A DNA stretch of 38,601 nucleotides, from positions 1 to 38,601 of the forward strand of contig JAEUTG010000016.1 of assembly GCA_016788045.1 (NCBI GenBank), given 5' to 3'. Position 1 is the stretch's first letter; each line of letters opens with the position of its first letter. Source of the stretch: Bacteroidales bacterium (GTDB lineage Bacteria > Bacteroidota > Bacteroidia > Bacteroidales > Lentimicrobiaceae). This document shows positions 1 through 6,877 of this stretch, one piece after another. A program made the position numbers and the translations under genes. The notes under the pieces were generated by a model, which saw nothing but the letters and a program-made list of their open reading frames with translations, did not search any database and was not told where the DNA came from.

Positions 1-261
1 AACGTCTAAACGCAACCCTTCGTCAAATTCAATGTTATCATAAATGATTGGAACATCAATCTGGCGTTGGTAAGATAAGCCCCTTTTTGATAATTCATGA
101 CAAAAACATATTTCATAAACTTTTTCAAGGAGTCCAGGTCCAAGATTCTTATGTACTGTGTAAGCAGCATCAACTATTTGTTTACCAATTGCATCCAATT
201 CTTCAGGAATCGGTTCTAAATATTTTTGGTGAGAATTAGTGTTTTGGATCCCGATGGACAT
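1..261 (-). CDS. GxxExxY family protein, N-terminal part (runs off left edge)
   Basis: The minus strand is open from the left edge to an ATG at 261, giving 87 residues. They include the family signature: a helix ending IVDAAYTVHKNLGPGLLEKVYE, here in two pieces IVDAAYTVHKNL and GPGLLEKVYE (residues 29-50), then CHELSKRGL and a QRQIDVPIIYDN strand. This matches the GxxExxY / PDDEXK_3 family (PF13366), predicted small nuclease-fold proteins common in Bacteroidota and of unknown role. The family usually has about 125-130 residues, so roughly the last third lies outside the window. The first codons (MSIGI) lie inside a perfect palindrome, so the start may have been rewritten by a repeat insertion. 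Nothing in frame downstream offers a better ATG before the conserved helix. Base composition is AT-rich compared with the following gene. Confidence 0.85.
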   Translation of the reverse strand, partial: MSIGIQNTNSHQKYLEPIPEELDAIGKQIVDAAYTVHKNLGPGLLEKVYEICFCHELSKRGLSYQRQIDVPIIYDNIEFDEGLRLDV

Positions 262-270
262 CGGGATAGT
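251..270. repeat. Palindrome ATCCCGATG-GA-CATCGGGAT
   Basis: Two 9-base arms (ATCCCGATG and CATCGGGAT) separated by 2 bases overlap the start codon of the GxxExxY gene at 261. Short CCCGATG/CATCGGG palindromes are, to my knowledge, dispersed in many Bacteroidota genomes. Here the palindrome supplies the ATG and the next four codons, or it folds over the initiation site. Exact span is within a base or two. Confidence 0.6.
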
Positions 271-556
271 GTCATAATTTTTAATTTTTAAGGTTATGCT
301 AAAAGTAATATATTTTACTGGCACATCAAATACTGAGTAACCCGCCTGTTGGCCTGAATTGTGGCTGATCTGTAAACTTACCGGGTTCATACCGGTGGAT
401 TTTGTACTGTATAAATCAGCAATTCTCCCTATAGTGAGGCTTGTGGTTCAGGAAACAGTTGCGAAAACGGTTATTTCTGAGAATAACCACGACTCACATC
501 CGGACTCTTCGTAGTGTTAGCCGGAGGGGATTTTTATCAGGTTAACTGATTATGCT
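262..556. other. Intergenic region with one small stem-loop
   Basis: There is no convincing reading frame on either strand. The only structure I see is an inverted repeat at 469-488 (GGTTATT, 6-base loop, AATAACC). It lacks a following T-run in either direction, so I do not call it a terminator. Confidence 0.5.
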
Positions 557-1267
557 TCAGACTGCTATGCTGATGTTTTCGGAAGCAATCAGCGGTTCGC
601 CTTTGTACCTCAGGAAGAGTTGCACAATGGCCACCACATCTTTCTGACAGTATTCCACAATCCGGTTCAGGTTGTCCTCCACCCAATAAACATGGCCTAC
701 CTGGCTTCCGTCGATGTCATCCTTGGGGGTAGGGATTCCGAAAATGGCGGTGAGCAGGGCCAGTGAGGTGTAACTCTTGTAATCACCGAACTTCCAGAGT
801 TCCATGGTGTCGAGGTGTTGCACTTCCCAGGGTTTGCGGCCGGCGATGTCGAGGATAGCCGGTAAGGTAATGCCGTTGATGAGCATGCGACGGGCAATGT
901 AGGGGAAATCAAACTCCTTGCCGTTGTGGGCGCAGAGTAAAAATTCAGGCTTGCTGAAACGGCTGTTGAGCATTCCGGCAAAACTGTTCAGCAGTTCAGC
1001 CTCATCTTTTCCATAAAAGGATTTGATTCTCAGGGCGTTTCCGTTGATAAACCCGGCCGAGATGCAGATGATCTTACCAAATTCAGCGTAGATTCCGGCC
1101 CTCTCGTACAGGACTGTTGGGGTGTCTTCTTCTCTGGCAGCCAGTTTCGACGCTTTCACATCCCAGAGTTTTCTGAGGGTGGGTGGGACTTCTTCATATT
1201 GCGGGAACTGGGGAACTGTTTCAATATCAATAAACAGTACATTTTCATTTTTTATGTGATTCAGCAT
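557..1267 (-). CDS. Predicted 3'-5' exonuclease, PolB exonuclease-like (DnaQ/RNase H fold)
   Basis: This 236-residue protein has all three exonuclease motifs of the DEDD superfamily. ExoI is FIDIETV with Asp14 and Glu16. ExoII is HNGKEFDFPYIARR with Asp120. ExoIII is EYCQKD with Tyr206 and Asp210, i.e. the YxxxD (DEDDy) form. Spacing and sequence fit the 'predicted 3'-5' exonuclease related to PolB' family (PF10108), which is widespread in Bacteroidota as a single-domain protein. Its substrate is not established; a role in DNA repair or nucleic-acid trimming in the cytoplasm is inferred from fold alone. There is no signal peptide. The ATG at 1267 is the only start that keeps ExoI intact with a normal N-terminus, and a good promoter lies just upstream (1291-1321). 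It is transcribed alone. Confidence 0.88.
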   Translation of the reverse strand: MLNHIKNENVLFIDIETVPQFPQYEEVPPTLRKLWDVKASKLAAREEDTPTVLYERAGIYAEFGKIICISAGFINGNALRIKSFYGKDEAELLNSFAGMLNSRFSKPEFLLCAHNGKEFDFPYIARRMLINGITLPAILDIAGRKPWEVQHLDTMELWKFGDYKSYTSLALLTAIFGIPTPKDDIDGSQVGHVYWVEDNLNRIVEYCQKDVVAIVQLFLRYKGEPLIASENISIAV

Positions 1268-1290
1268 AGCGGTATAGATTTTTTATCACC

Positions 1291-1321
1291 TAAAGGTAGC
1301 AACAATGTTTGAATGGTGCAA
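1291..1321 (-). promoter_or_regulatory. Bacteroidota-type promoter for the exonuclease gene
   Basis: Reading the minus strand, TTG (1321-1319), exactly 20 bases, then TACCTTTA (1298-1291). This matches the TTG / TAnnTTTG -33/-7 arrangement with one mismatch at the last base. The ATG follows about 24 bases after the box. Confidence 0.5.
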
Positions 1322-1364
1322 GGGATTATGTTTCCCCGGATTTTGGGAATGAAGAACGTTTTTG

Positions 1365-1391
1365 GTTTCGTTTTTTAGGGGAGAACGAAAC
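1365..1391. repeat. Inverted repeat, GTTTCGTT / AACGAAAC
   Basis: An 8-bp perfect stem with an 11-base loop lies between the exonuclease promoter and the repeat arrays. No T-run follows it. Function unknown. Confidence 0.4.
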
Positions 1392-1429
1392 AAGGTCGCC
1401 TTTCTGTCGCATAGGACAACCATCCGGTG

Positions 1430-1780
1430 GCTTCCTGAGGCGGGAAGTTTGCGTTTGAAATTCACCTTACGCCCTTCCAGGGCTTGTTATTGTGGGTTTG
1501 CGGCATCGGCTATCAACCTTACGCCCCTCCGGGGCTTCCTGAGGCGGGAAGCTTGCGTTTGAAATTCACCTTACGCCCCTCCGGGGCTTGTTATTGTGGG
1601 TTTGCGGCATCGGCTATCAACCTTACGCCCCTCCGGGGCTTCCTGAGGCGGGAAGTTTGCGTTTGAAATCCACCTTACGCCCCTCCGGGGCTTGTTATTG
1701 TGGGGATACGGCATCGGCTATCAACCTTACGCCCCTCCGGGGCTTCCTGATGTGGGTGTTTGCATTTTCAATTCACCTAA
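1430..1780. repeat. GC-rich compound tandem array (52-bp half units, 104-bp period)
   Basis: Six copies of a core CTTACGCCCCTCCGGGGCTT (first copy with two changes) recur about every 52 bases, at roughly 1465, 1517, 1569, 1620, 1673 and 1725. Two different linkers alternate: one beginning GTTATTGTGGGTTTGCGGC, the other CCTGAGGCGGGAAG, so the full period is 104 bp. Each core can form a small hairpin (GCCCC-TCC-GGGGC). The array is open in some frames, producing peptides such as NLTPLRGF that repeat with the same period, but there is no sign of selection on protein. The last unit decays after about 1780. It looks like a non-coding intergenic repeat family. Confidence 0.85.
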
Positions 1781-1861
1781 GACTTCCCACCTTGACGGGA
1801 CAGGCATCCGGGGTTTATAATTGCGGGGTTTCGGCATTGTCCCCACCGGATAAATTGATTT

Positions 1862-2250
1862 TTAATTCGTGAAATTCGTGCAATTCGTGGACAGAAAAAG
1901 GGAATTCGTGTCAATTCGTGCAATTCGTGGACAGGAAAGGAATTCGTGTCAATTCGTGCAATTCGTGGACAGGAAAAGGGAATTCGTGTTAATTCGTGCA
2001 ATTCGTGGACAGGGAAAGGGAATTCGTGTTAATTCGTGCAATTCGTGGACAGGAAAAGGGAATTCGTGTTAATTCGTGCAATTCGTGGACAGGAAAAGGA
2101 ATTCGTGTTAATTCGTGCAATTCGTGGACAGGAAAGGAATTCGTGTTAATTCGTGCAATTCGTGGACAGGAAAAGGGAATTCGTGTTAATTCGTGCAATT
2201 CGTGGACAGGAAAGGAATTCGTGTTAATTCATGCAAATTCTTGCAATTCG
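1862..2250. repeat. AATTCGTG minisatellite, nine 38-40-bp units
   Basis: CAATTCGTGG recurs at 1881, 1921, 1959, 1999, 2039, 2079, 2118, 2156 and 2196, i.e. at spacings of 40, 38, 40, 40, 40, 39, 38 and 40. Each unit is AATTCGTGT(T/C) + AATTCGTG + CAATTCGTGGACAGG + AAAAGGG. Length differences come only from the A/G run (GAAAGG to GAAAAGGG), typical of slippage. The final copy is degenerate (AATTCATGCAAATTCTTGC...) and runs directly into the promoter and start codon of the lipoprotein gene at 2273. No unique spacers are present, so this is not a CRISPR array. Confidence 0.92.
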
Positions 2251-2268
2251 CAGACATTTGTAACTTTG
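2241..2268 (+). promoter_or_regulatory. Promoter at the edge of the minisatellite
   Basis: TTG (2241-2243), 17 bases, then TAACTTTG (2261-2268), a full match to TAnnTTTG. The ATG is only 4 bases after the box, so the mRNA would be leaderless or nearly so. The TTG lies inside the last degenerate repeat unit, so array changes could touch this promoter. Confidence 0.5.
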
Positions 2269-2272
2269 TATA

Positions 2273-3568
2273 ATGAGAACGATGCTTCGGTTATGGTTTC
2301 TTACAGCAGTGGTGCTGTCTGCTTCCTGCAGCAGGGAGGAGGAGAAGGGCCCTTTACCGGAGGTCACCATAACCCGTCCGTTTTCGGGTTTTGCTGCCGG
2401 CTATGGCGATACGCTGTGGGTGGAAGCTCAGATCAGTCATACAGAGAAGCTTGACTATGTGCGCGTTTCACTGACAGGAGCCAATGCCATTCCGGTGGGA
2501 GCGGTGCAGATGTTTTACCCGGAGGGGAACTCCTATAGCTTACAAACCTTTTTCGTGCTCGACGACCGTCTGCTGGAATCGGGCCAACTGGAAGTGAACG
2601 TAAGGGCGGGATCAGCAAACGGAATTACAAACGATTGGTCAACTGTTGGTTATACCAGCATCCCGGTTGAGTTTACGTCGTTGCTCGTGGTTACGGGCAG
2701 CGGCAACGCAGGATACACCGTGAACAGCCTGCCGGGTGAAGGAAACCCGCAACCCCTTTTTTCCTTCTCCGGCGATTATTCAGGCAGTGCGGTGAGTTCA
2801 CGCTTTCGCCGCTTCTACAAGGCGGGAGATGTCTCGGGTAGCTTTGAAGCCTGGAACCCGGATATCAGAGAGCTGAGCTGGTCGTTCCCGGCAGTATCCA
2901 CGCCTCCCTTACCGTATTTCACAGCGGTATATTGCGACAATACGCAAGTTTTTGCAGCCATAAGAGGCGCATTCATACAAGGCTATTCCGCATCCGGTAC
3001 CCTCAATTTCAGCAGTGCCGGGTTCGGGAACGGCTACTTTACCAGCATCGTGCACTATAAGCAGTGGATTGCCGCTGTATTCGAACCGTTTAACCACTGC
3101 AAAAGTCAGCTGGTATTGTTCAATTATCCGGCCGGAAGCATATTCAGGCAAACGGAATTTACAGGGAAGGCGGCTGCGCTCAGTGGTGTTTCGGACGGCG
3201 GACTGCTGGTTTTCGTGAATGGTCCGGAGGATTCTTCCATTCTGCAATACAGCGAAACACAGAATTCCATTGTCAGGTTGCGGACTTTCCCTTATGGAAC
3301 CATCCGGAGGGTGAGTATGCCCGAAGCCACCAATGCCTTTATCACGACTGAATCAGGTGTTTACTGGTACCGGCCTGAATCGGGCAGTATCACCGGATTG
3401 ATCCCGGAGCAGGCCCCCCATGAGGTTGCCTGGGAGCCCCTGACGCAACAGCTGTTTGTAGCCTATGGCAAGCACCTCAGAACATTTCTGCTGAACGATT
3501 TATCCCATCCGGAGCTGGTTTCATTCTCAGATACCATCCGTGACCTTCACCTGATGTACACCCGCTGA
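2273..3568 (+). CDS. Secreted lipoprotein, Ig-like domain plus beta-rich (propeller-like) domain
   Basis: This 431-residue protein begins with a type II signal peptide: hydrophobic LWFLTAVVLSASC, with lipobox Cys19 followed by SREEE. Residues 25-120 (VTITRPFSGF ... VEAQISHTEKLDYVRVSLTG) resemble an Ig/PKD-like beta domain of the kind found in Bacteroidota lipoproteins. The remainder is a series of short beta repeats with recurrent aromatic strands (YFTAVYCDNTQVFAAI, YFTSIVHYKQWIAAVF), suggestive of a beta-propeller, but I recognise no named family. It is presumably anchored in the outer or inner membrane by the lipidated Cys. The stop is followed one base later by the mnmD start, so the two genes are probably cotranscribed even though no functional link is obvious. 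Confidence 0.8.
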   Translation: MRTMLRLWFLTAVVLSASCSREEEKGPLPEVTITRPFSGFAAGYGDTLWVEAQISHTEKLDYVRVSLTGANAIPVGAVQMFYPEGNSYSLQTFFVLDDRLLESGQLEVNVRAGSANGITNDWSTVGYTSIPVEFTSLLVVTGSGNAGYTVNSLPGEGNPQPLFSFSGDYSGSAVSSRFRRFYKAGDVSGSFEAWNPDIRELSWSFPAVSTPPLPYFTAVYCDNTQVFAAIRGAFIQGYSASGTLNFSSAGFGNGYFTSIVHYKQWIAAVFEPFNHCKSQLVLFNYPAGSIFRQTEFTGKAAALSGVSDGGLLVFVNGPEDSSILQYSETQNSIVRLRTFPYGTIRRVSMPEATNAFITTESGVYWYRPESGSITGLIPEQAPHEVAWEPLTQQLFVAYGKHLRTFLLNDLSHPELVSFSDTIRDLHLMYTR

Positions 3569-3569
3569 T

Positions 3570-4235
3570 ATGGAACGCAATGCAGTAATCACCGCCGATG
3601 GATCGGTCACCCTTTTCAGCAGTGAAACAGGCGAACATTACCACTCTGTTCACGGGGCCATTCAGGAATCGCTGCATGTGTTTATCGGGGCTGGACTGAA
3701 ACAACTCATTCAGCCGGCGCAGATCAACATCCTCGAGGTCGGCTTCGGAACCGGGCTCAACTGTTTGCTTACGCTGGCTGAACCATCCACACGTGACACT
3801 GAGACATATTACTGTGGCATAGAGCCAAAGCCGCTGACAGGGGAGGAGGTGCTGCTGCTGAATTATGGCAGGTTGGGTGCCTACGGGGAGTTTGCTCCCC
3901 TGTTTGAGCAGATGCACAGCTTTAGCCGTGGGAGCCGCTTGCTGCGACAGGGATTTACGCTCGAACGGGTGGATACGGGAATAGAGCAGGCTATGCTGAA
4001 ATCAGGCTTTTTCAATCTGGTGTTTTTCGATGCATTCTCGGCTGAGGTTCAGCCAGCCCTGTGGGAGCCGGCTGTTTTTCAGAAAATCCGGGCCGCGATG
4101 CAAGTGGGAGGGATTCTGGTGACCTATGCAGCCAAAGGATCCGTAAGAAGGGCGCTGCAGCAGTCGGGCTTTGTCACAAACCGTCTTCCCGGGCCTCCCG
4201 GAAAACGGGAAATGCTGCAGGCTGTGGCCTGCTGA
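3570..4235 (+). CDS. mnmD: tRNA (5-methylaminomethyl-2-thiouridine)(34)-methyltransferase MnmD
   Basis: The 221-residue protein matches the stand-alone methyltransferase of the MnmC family (Methyltransf_30, formerly DUF752). The SAM-binding motif is LEVGFGTGLNCLLTL (residues about 55-69). The family-specific segments FFDAFSAEVQPALW, an AAMQVGGILVTYAAKGSVRRAL strand-helix (written here as one 22-residue region at about 171-192 with key residues GG, TY and KGSVRRAL), and the ending GPPGKREMLQAV are all present. In other bacteria the enzyme completes mnm5s2U at the tRNA wobble position using S-adenosylmethionine. Here it is the monofunctional form, without the FAD-dependent MnmC(o) half, as is usual in Bacteroidota. 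It is cytoplasmic. It starts 1 nt after the lipoprotein stop and converges with the acylphosphatase gene, with 43 nt between the two stops. Confidence 0.92.
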   Translation: MERNAVITADGSVTLFSSETGEHYHSVHGAIQESLHVFIGAGLKQLIQPAQINILEVGFGTGLNCLLTLAEPSTRDTETYYCGIEPKPLTGEEVLLLNYGRLGAYGEFAPLFEQMHSFSRGSRLLRQGFTLERVDTGIEQAMLKSGFFNLVFFDAFSAEVQPALWEPAVFQKIRAAMQVGGILVTYAAKGSVRRALQQSGFVTNRLPGPPGKREMLQAVAC

Positions 4236-4278
4236 AAGGCTCAGGCGTTCAGGGCTGTTTCCGGAGGCTGGTCATGAC

Positions 4279-4548
4279 TTACCGGATATCAAAAGAAGTA
4301 AACCCTTCTACGGGCGCCGGGAAATGCCTCACTGAATCTACCATGGCCCGTGCAGGCCCGCGGTGGCACCACGCGATCATCAGCTGAATCTGTTCATCGC
4401 TTCCTTCTGCTTCAACGGTAACCGACCCGTCGCGTTCGTTGCGCACCGTTCCTTTCAGCCCGATGGATTGTGCGAATTGCCGGGCTGAGTAGCGGTATCC
4501 GACGCCTTGTACCTTACCGGTGACGCTGATTGTTGTATGAAGTGTCAT
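4279..4548 (-). CDS. acyP: Acylphosphatase
   Basis: This 89-residue protein has the normal length of the family. The N-terminal signature is VTGKVQGVGYRYSARQFA (residues 9-26) with catalytic Arg19, followed by GLKGTVRN with catalytic Asn37 and GSVTVEAEG. It hydrolyses the carboxyl-phosphate bond of acylphosphates in the cytoplasm; the physiological substrate is generally unclear. The gene is transcribed alone, convergent with mnmD. The ATG at 4548 is the only sensible start. Upstream (4549-4820) is a 270-base gap in which I see no gene or clear promoter. Confidence 0.95.
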   Translation of the reverse strand: MTLHTTISVTGKVQGVGYRYSARQFAQSIGLKGTVRNERDGSVTVEAEGSDEQIQLMIAWCHRGPARAMVDSVRHFPAPVEGFTSFDIR

Positions 4549-4820
4549 TTTTTAAAGTTGGTATTCTATGCGGTTATCTTTTTGTTCATTTGGTCAGAAA
4601 AGAGGCTGTTTTGATCTGGTAATTTTTCAGGAATGCAGTTCACTATTGCCTGTCCTGACAGAAGTCTTAATTCAGTAATGACTGTTTATAAACCACTGGA
4701 GACTGATTATTTTTTGTCAAACTCTGTGAATTTTCCCGACTGGCCAGGCCGCATCCATCCGGAGACCTTTGAATTGCATTCATTCCGCTCAATTGGTGTA
4801 TAGAACGCCGGTAATAGTAC

Positions 4821-5864
4821 TTAGTTGTCATCTCGTTTATTTTCAAGTCGTTTCCTTTCAAATTCTATTAATTTATGTAGTTTATCCTGCAATAACTCTT
4901 TAGATGGTAATTCAGTTATATACTCTGCAACCCTTATTCCGGCTTTGTCCAGCTGGAGTAACTCAATCTGCTCATAATTCCCTTCAGCACAAAGTAAAAG
5001 CCCAAGTGGAGGTAATTCTCCATGAATAATATCGTTTTTTTCTATGTACCTTAAATATAGTTCCATTTGGCCTTTGTATGCTGCTTTAAAACGACCTAGC
5101 TTTAAATCAATAGCAACCAGCCTTTTTAACCGGCGGTGGTAAAACAACAAGTCAAGTTTATGAAGCTCCCCATCTATGAGCATTCGCTTCTGACGTTCAA
5201 CAAAAGTAAATCCCTGCCCAAGTTCCATTATGAATCGTTCAAGTTCGCAAAGAATTGCATCTTCTAATTTTTTCTCACTGAAATTGCTCTCCAGTCCGAG
5301 GAAATCCAGTATGTAGGGGTCTCTGAATACTAAATCAGGTGTCAGGTTCTTTGTTTTTTGTAATTTTTGCAGCTCCTCCTGAATTAGTATTTCAGGTTTC
5401 TTTGAGATAGCAGTCCTTTCAAATAACATTGAGTCAATTTTTTCGGATAAATCCCGGGTTCCCCAATTTTCTATCCGACACATTTCCAGGTAAAAAAGTC
5501 GGCTTAGATCATTTTTAACATAGCTGAGTGTCCTGAAATGAGTCCATGATAATTCTCTACTCAGCGCGTAGACAATCTCTTTGTTATCAAAAGTCTCCGC
5601 AAAGCGTAGACAATGTCTTAACTGTTTTTCACTCCATCCTCTACCGAAATTTTCAGTCAGTTTTCTGGAAAGGATTCCAATGATATTTTTACCATAATCA
5701 GCCCTTTTATTTTGAAGAATTTCTGTATTAACCCGATTACCAATATTCCAGTAGAGAACTGTGATTGCAGAGTTAGCTGTTATCGCAACAGCCTTTTTTG
5801 CTTCATCAATTAAACCGGATATTTCCTCAATTAATCGTAAATCTTTTTTTTGTATTTTTTCCAT
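4821..5864 (-). CDS. DUF1016 / YhcG-family PDDEXK nuclease
   Basis: The 347-residue protein has the two-part architecture of the YhcG family. The N-terminal DUF1016_N helical domain (residues about 8-150) includes ITVLYWNIGNRV, LTENFGRGWSEKQLRHCLRFAE and LSRELSWTHFRTL. The C-terminal nuclease domain (about 175-320) carries LVFRDPYILDFLGL, then LDLLFYHRRLKRLVAIDLK with Asp238, Asp253 and Lys255 as the PD-(D/E)xK residues, and KGQMELYLRY. The start at 5864 (MEKIQKK) is chosen over an upstream TTG because it is ATG and sits 4 bases after a consensus -7 box. Members occur in accessory or defence-associated regions. Its AT-rich codon use contrasts with the neighbouring genes and suggests acquisition by transfer. 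No methylase or partner gene is adjacent, so it appears to be a solitary gene. Confidence 0.9.
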   Translation of the reverse strand: MEKIQKKDLRLIEEISGLIDEAKKAVAITANSAITVLYWNIGNRVNTEILQNKRADYGKNIIGILSRKLTENFGRGWSEKQLRHCLRFAETFDNKEIVYALSRELSWTHFRTLSYVKNDLSRLFYLEMCRIENWGTRDLSEKIDSMLFERTAISKKPEILIQEELQKLQKTKNLTPDLVFRDPYILDFLGLESNFSEKKLEDAILCELERFIMELGQGFTFVERQKRMLIDGELHKLDLLFYHRRLKRLVAIDLKLGRFKAAYKGQMELYLRYIEKNDIIHGELPPLGLLLCAEGNYEQIELLQLDKAGIRVAEYITELPSKELLQDKLHKLIEFERKRLENKRDDN

Positions 5865-5868
5865 AAAG

Positions 5869-5899
5869 CAAAAATATTGATGATTGAGAGTCCTTTCAA
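5869..5899 (-). promoter_or_regulatory. Promoter for the DUF1016 gene (leaderless type)
   Basis: On the minus strand TTG (5899-5897), exactly 20 bases, TATTTTTG (5876-5869), then CTTT and the ATG at 5864. Both boxes and the spacing match the Bacteroidota consensus. The expected transcription start falls on or next to the start codon. Confidence 0.6.
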
Positions 5900-5946
5900 T
5901 TTGCAATCATGATTGATCCGGAGTAAATTTATCACCGAAAAATTAT

Positions 5947-6198
5947 TCAGAAGTTCTCTTCCAAGGAAATGAGTCCCCGGATTTGCAGATATATAAAATC
6001 AGTTGCTTCGATTTCTGTAATATAATTAAATCCAAAAAATACTGCGCCAGTATAGTTGTTTTCTTGCTCCTGACTTCTCATATCGAACTTAGTAAGCGTA
6101 AATTTAAGAAATTTAGCAAACTCTGTGTTGTTGATCCGATGGCATGATGAGCAGCATGTTCCGTCTGTTTCTGTTTGGTAGTAGGAACAATCATTTAC
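5947..6198 (-). pseudogene. Possible gene remnant, open frame without a start
   Basis: A stop-to-stop frame of 83 codons on the minus strand has a plausible protein composition (…FAKFLKFTLTKFDMRS…, …YTGAVFFGFNYITEIEATDF…, ending SLEENF). It has a Cys-rich start (DGTCCSSCH) but no ATG before residue 40; the in-frame stop is immediately upstream (6199-6201). It sits between two minus-strand genes and shares their orientation and the AT-rich composition of the DUF1016 gene. I recognise no family. It could be the 3' end of a decayed gene, a 44-residue protein starting at 6081, or chance. Confidence 0.3.
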
Positions 6199-6248
6199 TC
6201 AGGTAGTATTTTTATAAGGTGATGAGTGTAGTTGTAAGTCAACCAGCC

Positions 6249-6815
6249 TTAATGAAGGCGCCTGGTAATCTGTGCATGAACCAGTTCGAAAAGTTGTTTC
6301 GGACTGAGGGTCCTCCAGTTTACTTCATCCAGTTTACCTCCGAGGGCCAGGTAATAGTCAAGCCTTCCGCGCTGGATTTCAGTCGTTACGTGAGGCCTGA
6401 AATTGATCAGGGCAATCCAGCCATCCTCCACTTCATCAAACCATTCCTGGTAGTATGAATCATCGTCAGCGTGGAAGTTGAGAACATTTTCGCCGATCAG
6501 GATGAATCTGTTGATGCCTTTCTCAATCATAATTTCGGCTATGTTTCTTTTGAGAAACATAATGTCGTTGTAGAGCAGGTCGTTCCATTCGCCGAGCAGC
6601 TCAATCACACAGAAGCCAATGTTGTAGTCGGCATAGAGTATTTTGGCGTAGAGGGTGGCTGATCCGAATTCATCCCACTGCGGATGGATAAAATAGTTGT
6701 ACACTGAATTGATACAGAGTGTTTCGCTGTAGGTGGCCCCGAAAAAGGGAGAGCGGGGATCGGTAGAGGCGTCGTAGAGGTTTCGCCAGGCGTAAAATGG
6801 CTCTATGGTATGCAT
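6249..6815 (-). CDS. Conserved hypothetical protein of Bacteroidota
   Basis: This 188-residue, acidic, aromatic-rich protein (MHTIEPFYAWRNLYDAS...) looks soluble and cytoplasmic: no signal peptide, no membrane segment. The N-terminal FYAWRNLYDASTDPRSPFFG and the GWIALINFRPHVTTEIQRGR segment look like strongly conserved stretches. I believe homologues are widespread in Bacteroidota under the label 'hypothetical protein', but I know no function. The gene follows the Nudix/winged-helix regulator with a 62-nt gap in the same direction, so cotranscription is likely. Confidence 0.75.
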   Translation of the reverse strand: MHTIEPFYAWRNLYDASTDPRSPFFGATYSETLCINSVYNYFIHPQWDEFGSATLYAKILYADYNIGFCVIELLGEWNDLLYNDIMFLKRNIAEIMIEKGINRFILIGENVLNFHADDDSYYQEWFDEVEDGWIALINFRPHVTTEIQRGRLDYYLALGGKLDEVNWRTLSPKQLFELVHAQITRRLH

Positions 6816-6877
6816 TTTGCCTTCGGATAAGGTGTAAACTGCAGCTTTAACGCAGCCGGATTCAGGAAAAGTGTTTG

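Noticed and set aside
48..239. 63-residue plus-strand frame at the left edge
   Set aside because: It is the complement of the GxxExxY coding frame, which has the family signature.
1881..2245. CRISPR array
   Set aside because: Regular spacing of about 40 bp, but the whole unit is repeated including the would-be spacers, and no cas genes are in the window.
1362..2454. Several open frames on both strands across the two repeat arrays
   Set aside because: They are open only because the repeat units lack stops; their peptides repeat with the DNA period and have no start signals.
4667..4861. 64-residue minus-strand frame between the acylphosphatase and DUF1016 genes
   Set aside because: It overlaps the end of the DUF1016 gene, has low-complexity composition and no start signal.
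5864..5906. Upstream extension of the DUF1016 protein (TTG start at 5906)
   Set aside because: It would place translation upstream of the -7 box; the ATG at 5864 fits family N-termini and the promoter.
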